Shown: positions 25,231-33,881, numbered from the stretch's first letter. The stretch: DNA of 64,000 nucleotides from Oricola sp. (GCF_022763245.1 NZ_JALEGV010000040.1:434001-498000); one strand, 5' to 3'. The notes: generated by a model not told the origin, from the letters alone. Translations and numbers: made by a program.

Positions 25231-26667
25231 ATGGACGCAAAGAGGATCAATCTGCCCGCCGGGCTCGCCTTTCCGGTGCGCGTCGTCGAGGTGCATGTGG
25301 CGGCCGGGCAGCGGGTGGCGAAGGGCGATCCGCTCTACACGCTCGAAACCGCCGCCGGCAAACGCGGCATGATGCGCGCGCCCTTTTCCGGCGAGATCAC
25401 GGAAGGCCCGGTAGCCCTGGATTCCAGCTTCGCCACGGCGACGCCTGTGATCGGCATCGCGATGGAGCGAGCCGAGGAACCCGCGGAACCCGCGCCCGCC
25501 GATCCTTCCCCCGCAGAGGCCCGAACCGCGCCCGGCCCCGACGCGGGCGAACGCGACAGGGACCTCTCGGTCATCCTGCGCCAATCGGGCTGGTATGCCG
25601 AGACGAGCGACCTCGCCACCTATCGCAGGATGGTGGCGCAGCGGCTGGCGGAAAAGGGCCATGACAGCGAGGCTGCCCGCACAGCGGCGGAGGCCGAGCG
25701 GGTGGAACTGTCCTGGCACCGCCTGCGCAAGCAAGCCGACGCGCCCGCACCGAAACCGGCCACAAAGCCGAAGGACACCACGCCCTGGGGCTTCGGCGCC
25801 GGGCTGGTCGCGCTGATCGTCGTCGCGATCGGCGGCGGGCTGGGCGGGCTGGCGGGCCGGTTCCTCGAAGCCAACCTGCCGCTGAACGAAACGATCGCCT
25901 ACGGCCTTCCCGGCGTGCTCGCGCTGGCGGGCACGGCCGCGCTCGTGATCGCGGTTCTGGCCGGCCGCGCCGGATCGCTGGTCTCATGGGTCGTCGCCAT
26001 CGCCGGCTGCATGCTGTTCTATCCGAGCTTCATGGTGATGGGCCCGGATGACGGCGAGGCGCTGGCGGATCTCGGCCCGGCGATCGAGGCCGGCATCGGG
26101 ATCGACCCGACCGGACCGCTTCTGGCGCTGGTGGACATCGCCGGCGGCGGCGGCGGCCAGGCGCCGCGCGGACGCTACGGCCTGACCCGGGTCGGCACGA
26201 ACGCGAACTGGATCACCGACACGAAGACCGGCGAGACCATCCGCAGCCTGGAGTGGGACGAGATGCTGATCGACGGCAGCTACATCCTCTCCACGCGGGT
26301 CCAGCGCTGCTCCTTCGGCATGACCGACCTCGCCCTGCCCTACACCGACGCGGGCACCGGCGAGCAGCTGGGCGTCATCGCGGCGCCCTGCGAAGGCCGG
26401 TTCGTCCAGTTCACGGGCGTCCTGTTCGACGTGGAGGGCAATCCGAAGGACACGCGGGTCCGCTCCTTTCTCGCCGCCGACGGCCGGTATTTCGAGAGCG
26501 GGGTCTGGGTCGTCAGCTGGACGTCGCCGACCAAGGAGATGCGCGCGCAATACGGCCTGCCCGACCATTGCACCCGCGTCGGCATCGTCCACGGCATCAA
26601 CCGCAACATGACGCTGGGCAAGAGACAGGACGGCGTGGAACGCTCGCTGGACTATTGCGCCAAGTGA
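25231..26667 (+). CDS. membrane protein with N-terminal lipoyl-like domain, function unknown
   Basis: 478 residues in three parts. Residues ~10-80 look like a biotinyl/lipoyl or HlyD-type barrel (VEVHVAAGQRVAKGDPLYTLE, then the turn AAGKRGMMRAPFSGEI), with a Lys near the position modified in true lipoyl domains. A Pro/Ala-rich linker and a charged helix follow (~85-180). Three hydrophobic helices (~190-270) anchor it in the membrane. The C-terminal ~200 residues form a soluble domain with four Cys that I do not recognise. It has its own short 5' region and is 61 bases after the ABC ATPase gene, so a link to that operon is possible but unproven. Confidence 0.6.
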   Translation: MDAKRINLPAGLAFPVRVVEVHVAAGQRVAKGDPLYTLETAAGKRGMMRAPFSGEITEGPVALDSSFATATPVIGIAMERAEEPAEPAPADPSPAEARTAPGPDAGERDRDLSVILRQSGWYAETSDLATYRRMVAQRLAEKGHDSEAARTAAEAERVELSWHRLRKQADAPAPKPATKPKDTTPWGFGAGLVALIVVAIGGGLGGLAGRFLEANLPLNETIAYGLPGVLALAGTAALVIAVLAGRAGSLVSWVVAIAGCMLFYPSFMVMGPDDGEALADLGPAIEAGIGIDPTGPLLALVDIAGGGGGQAPRGRYGLTRVGTNANWITDTKTGETIRSLEWDEMLIDGSYILSTRVQRCSFGMTDLALPYTDAGTGEQLGVIAAPCEGRFVQFTGVLFDVEGNPKDTRVRSFLAADGRYFESGVWVVSWTSPTKEMRAQYGLPDHCTRVGIVHGINRNMTLGKRQDGVERSLDYCAK

Positions 26668-26757
26668 CGCCCGCCGCGCGGACCTTTCCGCACGCGCCGA
26701 CGCCCCCGCGCCTGCCCCGACAGACCGGGCCCTGACAGCCGCGAGCTTCACTTTCGA

Positions 26758-27558
26758 TCATGAGGTGTCTGCGCGCAGCGCCTGAAGCGCCAGGCCGTGG
26801 CATTCGCGCAGCACGCTGTCCACCCGGTGGGTGGAGAGCGTGCGGTGGCCCGGCGGCCAGCCGTGGCGCAGCGGACGCCGGGGTCTCGCAAGCATCTGTT
26901 GCGTCGCGCGCTTGTTTGTCGCGCCCTTAAGCTGCGCTTTGCTTGCTGGCGCGAAGAGGTCCATCGCGCGTCGGGCCTGCAGGCGGGCGAGCCGTCTTGC
27001 GTGGCCGTCGATGTCCTCCAGCGCGCGTTTCAGCGCCTTGAGGCGGGCGCAGAGATGCTCGGCGCTGACCTCCTCGTGGTCGTCGGCAAGGTCGAAACCG
27101 TCGCTCGGGAACGGCCGCCAGCCGTCCCAGCCCTTCGGGTCGAAGCGACGCGGCGGATCGGTGAGCGCGAAGGCCGGCGCGCGCGGTTCCGCGGGCTGCG
27201 CATCGATGTCCGGTTGCGGCTGCCACATGCGGGCGAGACCGAGATTGAGGCCGGTATGGGTGATGACGAGGCCGGCCGCCTGGAGCTGTTCGAGGGCGGT
27301 CGGCTCTTTCGGGGGCAGCGGTTTCAGGGGCCCGACGTCGATGCTGCGCGCAGCGATGACGATCAGCCGGCGGGCGGCGGATTCGGCGGGGCGCAGCACG
27401 CGCAGGATGATACGCCAGGCACGCCGTGTCACCTGGTCTGCGCCGCCCTCGTCCAGCCCGGCGCGCACGAACAGCACCGCGACGATGCGCAACAGCGCCT
27501 CGCGATTGCGGTCAATGGCGGCTTGCCAGTCGAAGATGGGGCCTTGCGGGTCGGTCAT
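26758..27558 (-). CDS. conserved hypothetical protein with basic C-terminus
   Basis: 266 residues from ATG 27558 (reading MTDPQGPIFDWQAAIDRNRE). No signal peptide or membrane helix. It has a helical N-terminal half (EALLRIVAVLFVRAG, LQAAGLVITHTGLNLGLA), a Trp/Pro-rich middle (RFDPKGWDGWRPFPSDG) and a helical Arg-rich C-terminus (LKALKRALEDIDGHARRLARL then many Arg). Convergent with the lipoyl-like gene, 90 bases apart. I do not recognise the family. Confidence 0.6.
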   Translation of the reverse strand: MTDPQGPIFDWQAAIDRNREALLRIVAVLFVRAGLDEGGADQVTRRAWRIILRVLRPAESAARRLIVIAARSIDVGPLKPLPPKEPTALEQLQAAGLVITHTGLNLGLARMWQPQPDIDAQPAEPRAPAFALTDPPRRFDPKGWDGWRPFPSDGFDLADDHEEVSAEHLCARLKALKRALEDIDGHARRLARLQARRAMDLFAPASKAQLKGATNKRATQQMLARPRRPLRHGWPPGHRTLSTHRVDSVLRECHGLALQALRADTS

Positions 27559-27628
27559 CGGGCAAGGGTATGGGCGGCGGCGGGAGGGTGGATAAGTTGG
27601 GGGTGATTTTCTTGGCTGCGGGTGATCG

Positions 27629-27667
27629 GGTGCCGGTGGCGAGCACCGTGCATCAACGACCGGCACC
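27629..27667. repeat. 9-bp inverted repeat with 21-base loop
   Basis: GGTGCCGGT (27629-27637) and ACCGGCACC (27659-27667) are perfect inverted arms. The element lies in the spacer between the divergent genes at 26758-27558 and 27794-28807. No T-tract follows, so it could be an operator or an RNA structure. Confidence 0.4.
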
Positions 27668-27701
27668 TTGATCTGGCTCAGCGCTAAGCCGCGGAGGCGG
27701 C

Positions 27702-27740
27702 TTGCCGCATGCTGCAGAACGTGAATATGATAATATCACG
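27702..27740 (+). promoter_or_regulatory. predicted promoter with overlapping palindromic operator
   Basis: TTGCCG (27702-27707), 18-base spacer and TATGAT (27726-27731). The -10 sits inside an imperfect palindrome with arms CGTGA (27720-27724) and TCACG (27736-27740). A repressor bound there would block transcription of the SH3/SPOR-like gene that starts at 27794. Confidence 0.45.
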
Positions 27741-27793
27741 CGAGCGAAACACCATTGCGCACGGATTGGTTGAATTCTCGGGAGCGGATCGGT

Positions 27794-28807
27794 ATGCGAC
27801 AGGTGAGTGCAGTGATTTTTCTGTTTTGGGCAACAGCCGCCCACGCAGTCGATCTAAGCAAAACATGCGTCGAAGTGTACGGCGTCGTCGCCGACGATGT
27901 TCTATGGATACGGACCTGCCCTGACGCCGACTGCCGTAAAGCCGACTTTCTGAACTGGGACCAGCAAGGCGTACTTCTGGGAGAATGTCAGGGAAACTGG
28001 TGCCAGATCATGGACTCCGACACGCGCGAAGTTTCTGGCTGGTCGAGCAGCAGGTACCTCAGGCTCGACCGTGATTGCAACATCGCCTCGCGAGCCTCGG
28101 AGTCAAACACGCACCCCGGCGATGCGGACCAGGTCAGGCCCCTGCCCGACGACCAGCTCCATATTCAGGTTGCCAGCCGGCAAGATCTCGGCGAGGCTAT
28201 TGTCTTGGCACGGGAATACAAGGCTGAATTCGAGGGCGTACGGCTCTTCCAGTCAAAGAATGGTTGGTACGCGATCGTCATCGACACTGTCAGGAACGGC
28301 GCGGTTCAAGCAACCTTGGCAAGACTGCGGATGGAGGGGAAGATCCCTGCGGACTCATATGCGACACGCGGCGAAAGCTTCGTTCGGAGCATCGATCCCG
28401 ACAAGCCCAGCATGCATGCTGCCGTCGAAGTCATGAAAAACACCTCGGTGACGGTAAACGACGTCATCGCTCAGCAGAAGGCATACTTTCGGAAGATCGA
28501 CGGTATCGCGAAGGCGAGCGGCTGCGACCCGAACACGATGGCGAGCATGGCCGAAAGCATGCGAACCTTGCGCGCCGTCGCCGGAACCTGCGACTTTGAG
28601 GACGATCAGATTGATGCGGTCCTCGCCCTCAAAGCCGGCACCCTGAATATCCGGTATGACGCAGAGAGATGCGACCTAGACTTCCTTGCGGAGACCCAGA
28701 ATCTACGGGAATTCGAAAGCAGGGACGTCGCGGCGCATTTCGTGGAGTACATATGCGGTTACGGAGAAACCACCATGAACCTCATGCTGCGCGGTTTCAG
28801 CGACTGA
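27794..28807 (+). CDS. secreted Cys-rich protein with SH3-like and SPOR-like segments
   Basis: 337 residues from ATG 27794 with a cleavable signal peptide (SAVIFLFWATAAHA). Residues ~24-90 resemble a bacterial SH3 domain with extra cysteines (VLWIRTCPDADCRKADFLNW and GNWCQIMDSDTREVSGW). Residues ~115-190 resemble a SPOR fold (LHIQVASRQDLGEAIVLARE). The last ~130 residues, with four more Cys, are unrecognised. Both recognised modules bind peptidoglycan in other proteins, so an envelope role is plausible. The base composition is visibly less GC-rich than the flanks, which, with the debris downstream, suggests recent acquisition. Confidence 0.6.
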   Translation: MRQVSAVIFLFWATAAHAVDLSKTCVEVYGVVADDVLWIRTCPDADCRKADFLNWDQQGVLLGECQGNWCQIMDSDTREVSGWSSSRYLRLDRDCNIASRASESNTHPGDADQVRPLPDDQLHIQVASRQDLGEAIVLAREYKAEFEGVRLFQSKNGWYAIVIDTVRNGAVQATLARLRMEGKIPADSYATRGESFVRSIDPDKPSMHAAVEVMKNTSVTVNDVIAQQKAYFRKIDGIAKASGCDPNTMASMAESMRTLRAVAGTCDFEDDQIDAVLALKAGTLNIRYDAERCDLDFLAETQNLREFESRDVAAHFVEYICGYGETTMNLMLRGFSD

Positions 28808-28853
28808 CCGCGAGAAGCGATTTTCTACCCGCATGCGAGACGGGAAGGGAACG

Positions 28854-28962
28854 CTACCGGTTCCGCCTGATCCCCTCCACCTGTGCCAGAACTCCGTTCA
28901 CCGCCTCCAGCACGTTCGAGCCCGGGCCGAAGATTCGGCGACCTTCGACGGGCGCAATAAGA
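28854..28962 (-). pseudogene. C-terminal fragment of an unidentified enzyme
   Basis: The minus-strand frame ends with RRIFGPGSNVLEAV then NGVLAQVEGIRRNR and a TAG. The GPG-x-N-hydrophobic segment followed by a terminal helix resembles the end of a cobalamin-binding domain such as that of methylmalonyl-CoA mutase, but no upstream coding sequence of that kind is present. Directly adjacent on the + strand, 28963-29069 ends a frame with RVDEVLRLLAETGGARTGEM, also lacking its N-terminus. Both look like truncated gene ends joined back to back. The family resemblance is tentative. Confidence 0.3.
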
Positions 28963-29184
28963 CCAAACGCAAGACCCGTGTCGACGAGGTGCTGCGGCTG
29001 CTCGCGGAGACCGGCGGGGCGCGGACAGGGGAGATGGAAGGCGAGACGCGCTATTTCGTGGCGCGGTAGAATTGTCCCCTTCACGGAATGGGTCCTCGCA
29101 AGCGACGACGTCGCTGCGCTGTCTTGGCTCAAGGCCGAGGATGACGGCCTGTGACGGGCGGTTCGGCTGATCTTCGGCATCCCA

Positions 29185-29275
29185 ACCCCCTCACCCAGCT
29201 GCGGCTAACGCTCGCTCGCGCTCGCGAAGCCTCGCATCCCTCTCCCCGCAAGCGGGGCGAGGAAGGAGCGTGAGC
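29185..29275. repeat. GC-rich palindromic intergenic repeat
   Basis: The stretch begins with CCCCCTCACCC and contains the hairpin CCTC-t-CCCCGC-aa-GCGGGG-c-GAGG (29239-29262), a type of dispersed palindrome frequent between genes in GC-rich proteobacteria. Just after it, 29275-29310 repeats, with mismatches, the sequence at 28858-28892. Confidence 0.6.
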
Positions 29276-29469
29276 GGTTCCGCCGCAGCCCCTCCACCTG
29301 CGCCAGCGTGGCATTCGCCGATCCACATTGTCGCGACGCCGTCATCGCGCGCGGGTCGGCCGCCGATGAGCGCGCGGGCATGAGCGCGCTGGCGCTGCGT
29401 GTCTCGCGAAGCTTGTTCGGTCTGGCGATCTGCGACGTGCGGTCACGACGAGCCGTGCCGGGAGGCGGC

Positions 29470-30357
29470 CTAGCCGGTTTTTGTCAGCCGGCTTTCGCGC
29501 CAGACGATGAAGGCGCCGCTGGCGATGATGACGGCGCCGCCCGCATAGGTCGCGACGTCGGGGATCTCGTTCCAGAACAGCCAGCCCATCAGCGCCGCCC
29601 AGATCAGCGCCGTGTAGTCGAAGGGCGCGATCACGGCGGCGGGCGCGAAGCGGAAGGCCTGCGTCATCATGGTGATGCCGGCCGTGCCCGACAGGGAGAT
29701 GCCGACGAAGAGCCAGAGGTCTTCCATGCGCATCGGCGTCCACAGGAACGGCATCGCCAGCGCGCAGATCAGCGCGCCCGCGCCGGTCTGGTAGAGCATC
29801 AGGGTCCAGACGGATTCGCGCGAATCGACCCAGCGCGCGCTGATCATCAGGACGGCGTAGAGCAAGGCGGTCGCCACCGGAAACAGCGAGGCGGCCTGGA
29901 AGGTCGAGCCGCCGGGCCTGACCACGATCAGCACGCCCGCGAAGCCCACCAGCACGGCCGACCAGCGCCGCCAGCCCACCTCGTCCTTGAGAACCAGCGC
30001 CGACAGCGCCGTGACGAAGACCGGCGCGGCGAAGATCAGCACCGTCGCTTCGGCGAGCGCCAGATAGCCGAGGCTGGTGAAGAACAGCGTCGCGGCGGCG
30101 ACCCAGATCGCGCCGCGCATCAGATGCGCCGCCGGCCGGCGGGAGCGCAGCGCCGCGGTGCCGCCCATCTTCCAGGCGACCAGCGCGGCGATCGGCAGCG
30201 CGATGATGTTGCGCACGAACAGGATCTGGATCGGCAGGTAGCCGGCGGTCAGCGCCTTGGCGAAGGCGTCGTTGATCGAAAGGCAGGCGGCCGCCGCGAT
30301 CATCAGGGCGATGCCGGTGACCGCCTTCGGCCGGATGTCCGTCGCTGTCGTCTGCAT
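29470..30357 (-). CDS. DMT superfamily (EamA) transporter
   Basis: 295-residue permease with ten hydrophobic helices in two EamA repeats of about 140 residues (first begins IALMIAAAACLSINDAFAKAL, second near SLFPVATALLYAVLMISARW). EamA proteins export metabolites such as amino acids. It is transcribed away from the LysR gene, with a small protein gene between. Substrate unknown. Confidence 0.9.
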   Translation of the reverse strand: MQTTATDIRPKAVTGIALMIAAAACLSINDAFAKALTAGYLPIQILFVRNIIALPIAALVAWKMGGTAALRSRRPAAHLMRGAIWVAAATLFFTSLGYLALAEATVLIFAAPVFVTALSALVLKDEVGWRRWSAVLVGFAGVLIVVRPGGSTFQAASLFPVATALLYAVLMISARWVDSRESVWTLMLYQTGAGALICALAMPFLWTPMRMEDLWLFVGISLSGTAGITMMTQAFRFAPAAVIAPFDYTALIWAALMGWLFWNEIPDVATYAGGAVIIASGAFIVWRESRLTKTG

Positions 30358-30460
30358 GGGGGCCGCCGCACGGGGGTTGAATGGGTGGTGTTCGCGGACC
30401 TCCCTACCCCCGGCGGCGGAAAAGATAAATGTCGGCCGCGCGTGTGAACCGGCGCCGCGC

Positions 30461-30658
30461 CTATGGGTGAAACAGGTGTCCCGGCGCCCACAGGGCGGAT
30501 TTCGCCGCCTCCTTCAGGCCGCGGAAGAGGCCGTGGATCGCCCTGCGGCGTTCCCGCGTCGCGACCTGCCGCGCCTCCAGCATCAGGGCGTCGCGTTCGT
30601 CGTCGGTCAGCGCGTGATAGTTCCAGCCGCTGTCGGCATATTTCCGGATCGTTCGCAT
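30461..30658 (-). CDS. small conserved-looking hypothetical protein
   Basis: 65 residues: MRTIRKYADSGWNYHALTDD at the start, then a basic helix (ALMLEARQVATRERRRAI) and a C-terminal GLFRGLKEAAKSALW. The composition and amphipathic helices look like a real small cytosolic protein, not a chance frame. It is divergent from the LysR gene and 103 bases upstream of the DMT gene on the same strand. Family not recognised. Confidence 0.5.
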   Translation of the reverse strand: MRTIRKYADSGWNYHALTDDERDALMLEARQVATRERRRAIHGLFRGLKEAAKSALWAPGHLFHP

Positions 30659-30723
30659 CTGAGGTCATTCCGTGTTGAACGGCATCGGGATAGCAGGATG
30701 GCATCATCAGAAAAAATGAATTA

Positions 30724-30735
30724 TAAGGAACCTTA
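30724..30735. promoter_or_regulatory. inverted repeat, candidate LysR operator
   Basis: TAAGG-AA-CCTTA, a short perfect inverted repeat of the T-N10-A type, lies about 20 bases before the LysR start in an AT-rich spacer (30700-30755). LysR proteins usually autoregulate from such a site next to a divergent target. Confidence 0.4.
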
Positions 30736-30755
30736 CATTCTCAAATAGAGAACGA

Positions 30756-31700
30756 ATGATGGAACTCTCCGACCTGCACATCTTTCGAACCGTCGCCCGG
30801 GAGGGCGGCATCACCCATGCCGCGGCCAAGCTCAACCGGGTGCAGTCCAACGTGACGACGCGCATCCGGCAGCTGGAGGACAAGCTGGGCGTGGACCTCT
30901 TCCTGCGCCATGGCCGCAGGCTGACGCTGTCTCCGGCCGGCGACACGCTGCTCGCCTATGCCGACCGCATGCTCGACCTTGCCGCCGAAGCGCGCAACGC
31001 CGTCACCGACCGCGTGCCGCGCGGGACGCTGCGTCTGGGCTCGATGGAAAGCGCCGCCGCCGTGCGCCTGCCCGACGCGCTGGCGGAATTCGGCCGCCGC
31101 TTTCCCGACGTCACGATCGAATTGCGCACCGGCAACACGCTGGAGCTCGGCAACGCCCTGCTGGCCGGCGAGATCGACGCCGCCTTCGCCGGCGAGCCGC
31201 TGCCCGACGGGCCGTTCTGCCAGCTGACGGCCTATGTCGAGGATCTGGTCGTGGTCACGGGCCGCAATGTGCCGCTCGACGGGCCGCCCGGCAGCCCCTC
31301 GCGCACCATGCTGGCCTTCGAGCATGGCTGCGCCCACCGCAAGCGGCTGGAGGACTGGTTCGCGGCGCGCGACATCATTCCCGAACGCATCGTCGAGATG
31401 AGTTCGTATCACGCCATTCTGGGCTGCGTGTCGGTGGGCATGGGCGTCGCGCTTCTGCCGGCGGCGGTGCTCGGCACCATGCCGCAATCCGCCGCGCTGC
31501 AGGTCCACGCCCTGCCGGAGGGCCGCAACCGCGCGCGGACGCTGCTGGCGTGGCGCAAGGGCGTCACCTCGCCCAATGTCGAGGCGCTGGCGTCTCTCTA
31601 CGAGGAGCCGGACGGCGCGCCTCAGCACATGATGCCGCGCAGCTCCTCCGGCGGTTCGTCCATCGGCTTGCCGGGCGAGCAGAACCACGAGGTGGGATAA
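30756..31700 (+). CDS. LysR family transcriptional regulator
   Basis: 314 residues. N-terminal winged helix-turn-helix (LSDLHIFRTVAREGGITHAA, then VQSNVTTRIRQLEDKLG, residues 4-48) and a periplasmic-binding-protein-like effector domain from about residue 90. Two consecutive ATG codons (30756, 30759) make the start ambiguous by one residue. Possible targets are the divergent small gene and the DMT transporter. Its last 79 bases overlap the convergent gene at 31622. Confidence 0.93.
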   Translation: MMELSDLHIFRTVAREGGITHAAAKLNRVQSNVTTRIRQLEDKLGVDLFLRHGRRLTLSPAGDTLLAYADRMLDLAAEARNAVTDRVPRGTLRLGSMESAAAVRLPDALAEFGRRFPDVTIELRTGNTLELGNALLAGEIDAAFAGEPLPDGPFCQLTAYVEDLVVVTGRNVPLDGPPGSPSRTMLAFEHGCAHRKRLEDWFAARDIIPERIVEMSSYHAILGCVSVGMGVALLPAAVLGTMPQSAALQVHALPEGRNRARTLLAWRKGVTSPNVEALASLYEEPDGAPQHMMPRSSSGGSSIGLPGEQNHEVG

Positions 31701-31951
31701 TCCAACGGCGTTTCGGTGCAGCGCGCCTCGGCATAGGCCTTGCGCTCGGCGCATTCTGCGCGGCTGCCATATTCGCGCGGCGACCAGCCGTCGATCTCAT
31801 GGCCCGGCCGCCATTCTCCGTCGATCTCGAAGAAGACGTTGAGCCACCAGGAGCCCTCCTCGCCGATCGCCGGCGACGCCGTCACCAAGGCGCCCGCCGC
31901 CAGAAGCGTTCTGAATATGCGACCCGGCACGCGTTCCGTCCTCCCCGTCAT
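31622..31951 (-). CDS. small secreted hypothetical protein
   Basis: 109 residues with a signal peptide (GRIFRTLLAAGALVTASPAIG) and a mature part rich in Trp, Glu and Cys (WWLNVFFEIDGEWRPGHEI, then three Cys). It overlaps the 3' end of the LysR gene on the opposite strand by 79 bases. The predicted export signal and balanced composition argue that it is real. Family not recognised. Confidence 0.55.
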   Translation of the reverse strand: MTGRTERVPGRIFRTLLAAGALVTASPAIGEEGSWWLNVFFEIDGEWRPGHEIDGWSPREYGSRAECAERKAYAEARCTETPLDYPTSWFCSPGKPMDEPPEELRGIMC

Positions 31952-32109
31952 CCGCCTCCCCTTTCCTGCCTATCCGCTCGCCCCGTCGGGTGCCATATTC
32001 GCGGCGGAACACATGCCGCCACGATGTTTCCCCAACGGAAGAAGGCGTCGAACCTAGCATCGGGCGGCATCCTGTTGAACCTGCAATCGCGAGCGACCAG
32101 ATCGAACCA

Positions 32110-32868
32110 GTGACCGATTTCCCCGATCCCTTCATCCACCATCCCGTCCTGCGCTCCCGGATCATCGATCCGCATGCGTCGTCCTTCCGCGGCTTTGAGC
32201 CGTCGGACCTCGACGCGCAGATGAAGGCGCAGGGCATGCCGGACAACTGGCGCTACAGCGACGAGAAGCGCGAGGCGCTGCGGCGACAGGCGCTTGCGCG
32301 CCACAGCGGCGATCTGTGGGTGTTCGCCTATGGCTCGCTGATGTGGAACCCGGCCTTCCTCTTCGCCGAGGTCCGCCACGGCCGGATCGACGGCTATGAA
32401 CGGGCCTTCTGCCTCTTCGACACGCGCGGCGGGCGCGGCACGGCCGACAAGCCCGGCCTGATGGCCGCGCTCGACGTCGGAGATCGTTGCGACGGCCTCG
32501 CCTTCCGCATCGCCGCCGACCTGGTCGAGGCGGAGACGGCGATCCTGTTCAAGCGCGAAATGCTGATGGGCTCCTACGTGCCGACCATGGTCCCGGTGGC
32601 GACCGGTTTCGGCACGGTCGACGCGCTGACCTTCGTCGCCAACCCCGCCGCCAAGACCATCCGCCGCGACATCGCGCGCGACGACCAGGTGCGCTTCATC
32701 GCGACCGGCACGGGGCGGCTCGGCAGCAGCCTCGAATATCTGGCGAACCTCGCCGACCACTTCCAGGCGCTGGGCATCGACGACCCGCATGTCTTCGGCC
32801 TGCTGGACGAGGTGCGCGCCTACCGCGCCGCGCACGGTCTTGCCGACGAGGGACCGGCCGCGACCTGA
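32110..32868 (+). CDS. chaC: ChaC-like gamma-glutamylcyclotransferase
   Basis: 252 residues. The substrate-binding loop VFAYGSLMWNP (about 72-82) is the ChaC hallmark; the family cleaves glutathione to 5-oxoproline and Cys-Gly in the cytoplasm. The frame is open upstream but GTG 32110 (VTDFPDPFIHHP) gives a normal length; no ATG lies before residue 40 of this product. It stands alone between the small secreted protein and the phosphatase. Confidence 0.85.
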   Translation: MTDFPDPFIHHPVLRSRIIDPHASSFRGFEPSDLDAQMKAQGMPDNWRYSDEKREALRRQALARHSGDLWVFAYGSLMWNPAFLFAEVRHGRIDGYERAFCLFDTRGGRGTADKPGLMAALDVGDRCDGLAFRIAADLVEAETAILFKREMLMGSYVPTMVPVATGFGTVDALTFVANPAAKTIRRDIARDDQVRFIATGTGRLGSSLEYLANLADHFQALGIDDPHVFGLLDEVRAYRAAHGLADEGPAAT

Positions 32869-33023
32869 TGACGCGGATCGTCATTATTGACCTGAACGTG
32901 GCTCTTCGGGCCGCCGGCATCTTGAATTTCGAGGAATAAAAGCCACATTCACACGCGGGGCACGGGACGAAAAAGATAGACGAATTCATGCATGTTGCGT
33001 GGATTTCCTGACAAGCGAAACGC

Positions 33024-33773
33024 ATGCCTCTCCTCTATGCCATCGGTGACATTCACGGTCGACGCGACCTGCTGGAGCCTCTTCTGGCCGCGATCCGCGA
33101 GGATGCCGCGCGCCGGAAGCGCAAGCCGCGCCTCGTCTTCCTCGGCGACGTGATCGACCGCGGGCCGGACAGCCGCGGCACGATGGATCTCGTCATCGCC
33201 GCCCTCGGCGAATTTCGCGGGTCGCGCCTGATCCTCGGCAATCACGAGGAGATGCTGTTGCGTTTCGTCGATGACGACACGGATCGCGCCCGCACAAGGC
33301 GGCTGTGGCTGAACAATGGCGGCATGGAAACGCTCGTCTCCTACGGATTTCGCGCCCATCAGAGCATGGACGAGATCGCCCGCTGTTTCGAAGAGGATTT
33401 CGCCGGCCATCTCGCCGCGCTTCGCGCCGCCGCCTGGATGCTCAAGACCGATCTCTACTGCTTCGTCCATGGCGGCATCGACCCGTCGCTGCCGCTGGCG
33501 GCGCAGGATCCGGAGACGACCCGCTGGATCCGCGGCGAGTTCCTGAACTTCAAGGACCCGCTGCCGAGAACGGTCGTCCACGGCCACACGCCGACCATCT
33601 CCTCCGGGCCGGAGATCCACGTCAACCGGATCGCCGTCGACACCGGCGCCTTCCACTCCGGCCACCTGACTTGCGCGGTCCTGGAAGACGACGCCGCGCC
33701 TGTTTTCCTGAGCACTTCGGACCATGGCGACCATGTCACCGTGTCGAAGGTCGAGGCGCTTGACTGCCGGTAG
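33024..33773 (+). CDS. PPP-type serine/threonine or diadenosine-polyphosphate phosphatase
   Basis: 249-residue metallophosphoesterase with the three PPP motifs: GDIHGR (residues 8-13), GDVIDRGP (about 42-49) and GNHEE (about 72-76), followed by distal His ligands in FVHGG and VVHGHTP. It resembles small bacterial PrpA/ApaH-like phosphatases. Whether the substrate is phosphoprotein or a nucleotide cannot be read. Monocistronic. Confidence 0.88.
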   Translation: MPLLYAIGDIHGRRDLLEPLLAAIREDAARRKRKPRLVFLGDVIDRGPDSRGTMDLVIAALGEFRGSRLILGNHEEMLLRFVDDDTDRARTRRLWLNNGGMETLVSYGFRAHQSMDEIARCFEEDFAGHLAALRAAAWMLKTDLYCFVHGGIDPSLPLAAQDPETTRWIRGEFLNFKDPLPRTVVHGHTPTISSGPEIHVNRIAVDTGAFHSGHLTCAVLEDDAAPVFLSTSDHGDHVTVSKVEALDCR

Positions 33774-33881
33774 AGCTCTCCGTCGGCGGCCATGCACGAG
33801 GCGAATGGCTGCCTTGCGGGACGGGCACTGCACAATGCCGCACTGCAGCATTATCTTGCCGGCATACAAGGAGACTACGAA

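Larger units (their letters stand above)
28808..29469. other. 662-base region without an intact gene
   Basis: Contains short coding remnants and a GC-rich palindromic repeat, described separately. Between 29311 and 29469 I see nothing: only GC-rich sequence with short spurious frames. No complete gene, tRNA or insertion-sequence terminus is visible. Confidence 0.6.

Noticed and set aside
26797-27606. Two long + strand frames across the gene at 26758-27558
   Set aside because: The minus-strand frame has better composition, a plausible start and helices; the + frames are Arg/Ala/Ser-rich shadows.
29185-29275. Insertion-sequence remnant
   Set aside because: Only a GC-rich palindrome is visible; no transposase fragment, terminal inverted repeats or target duplication.
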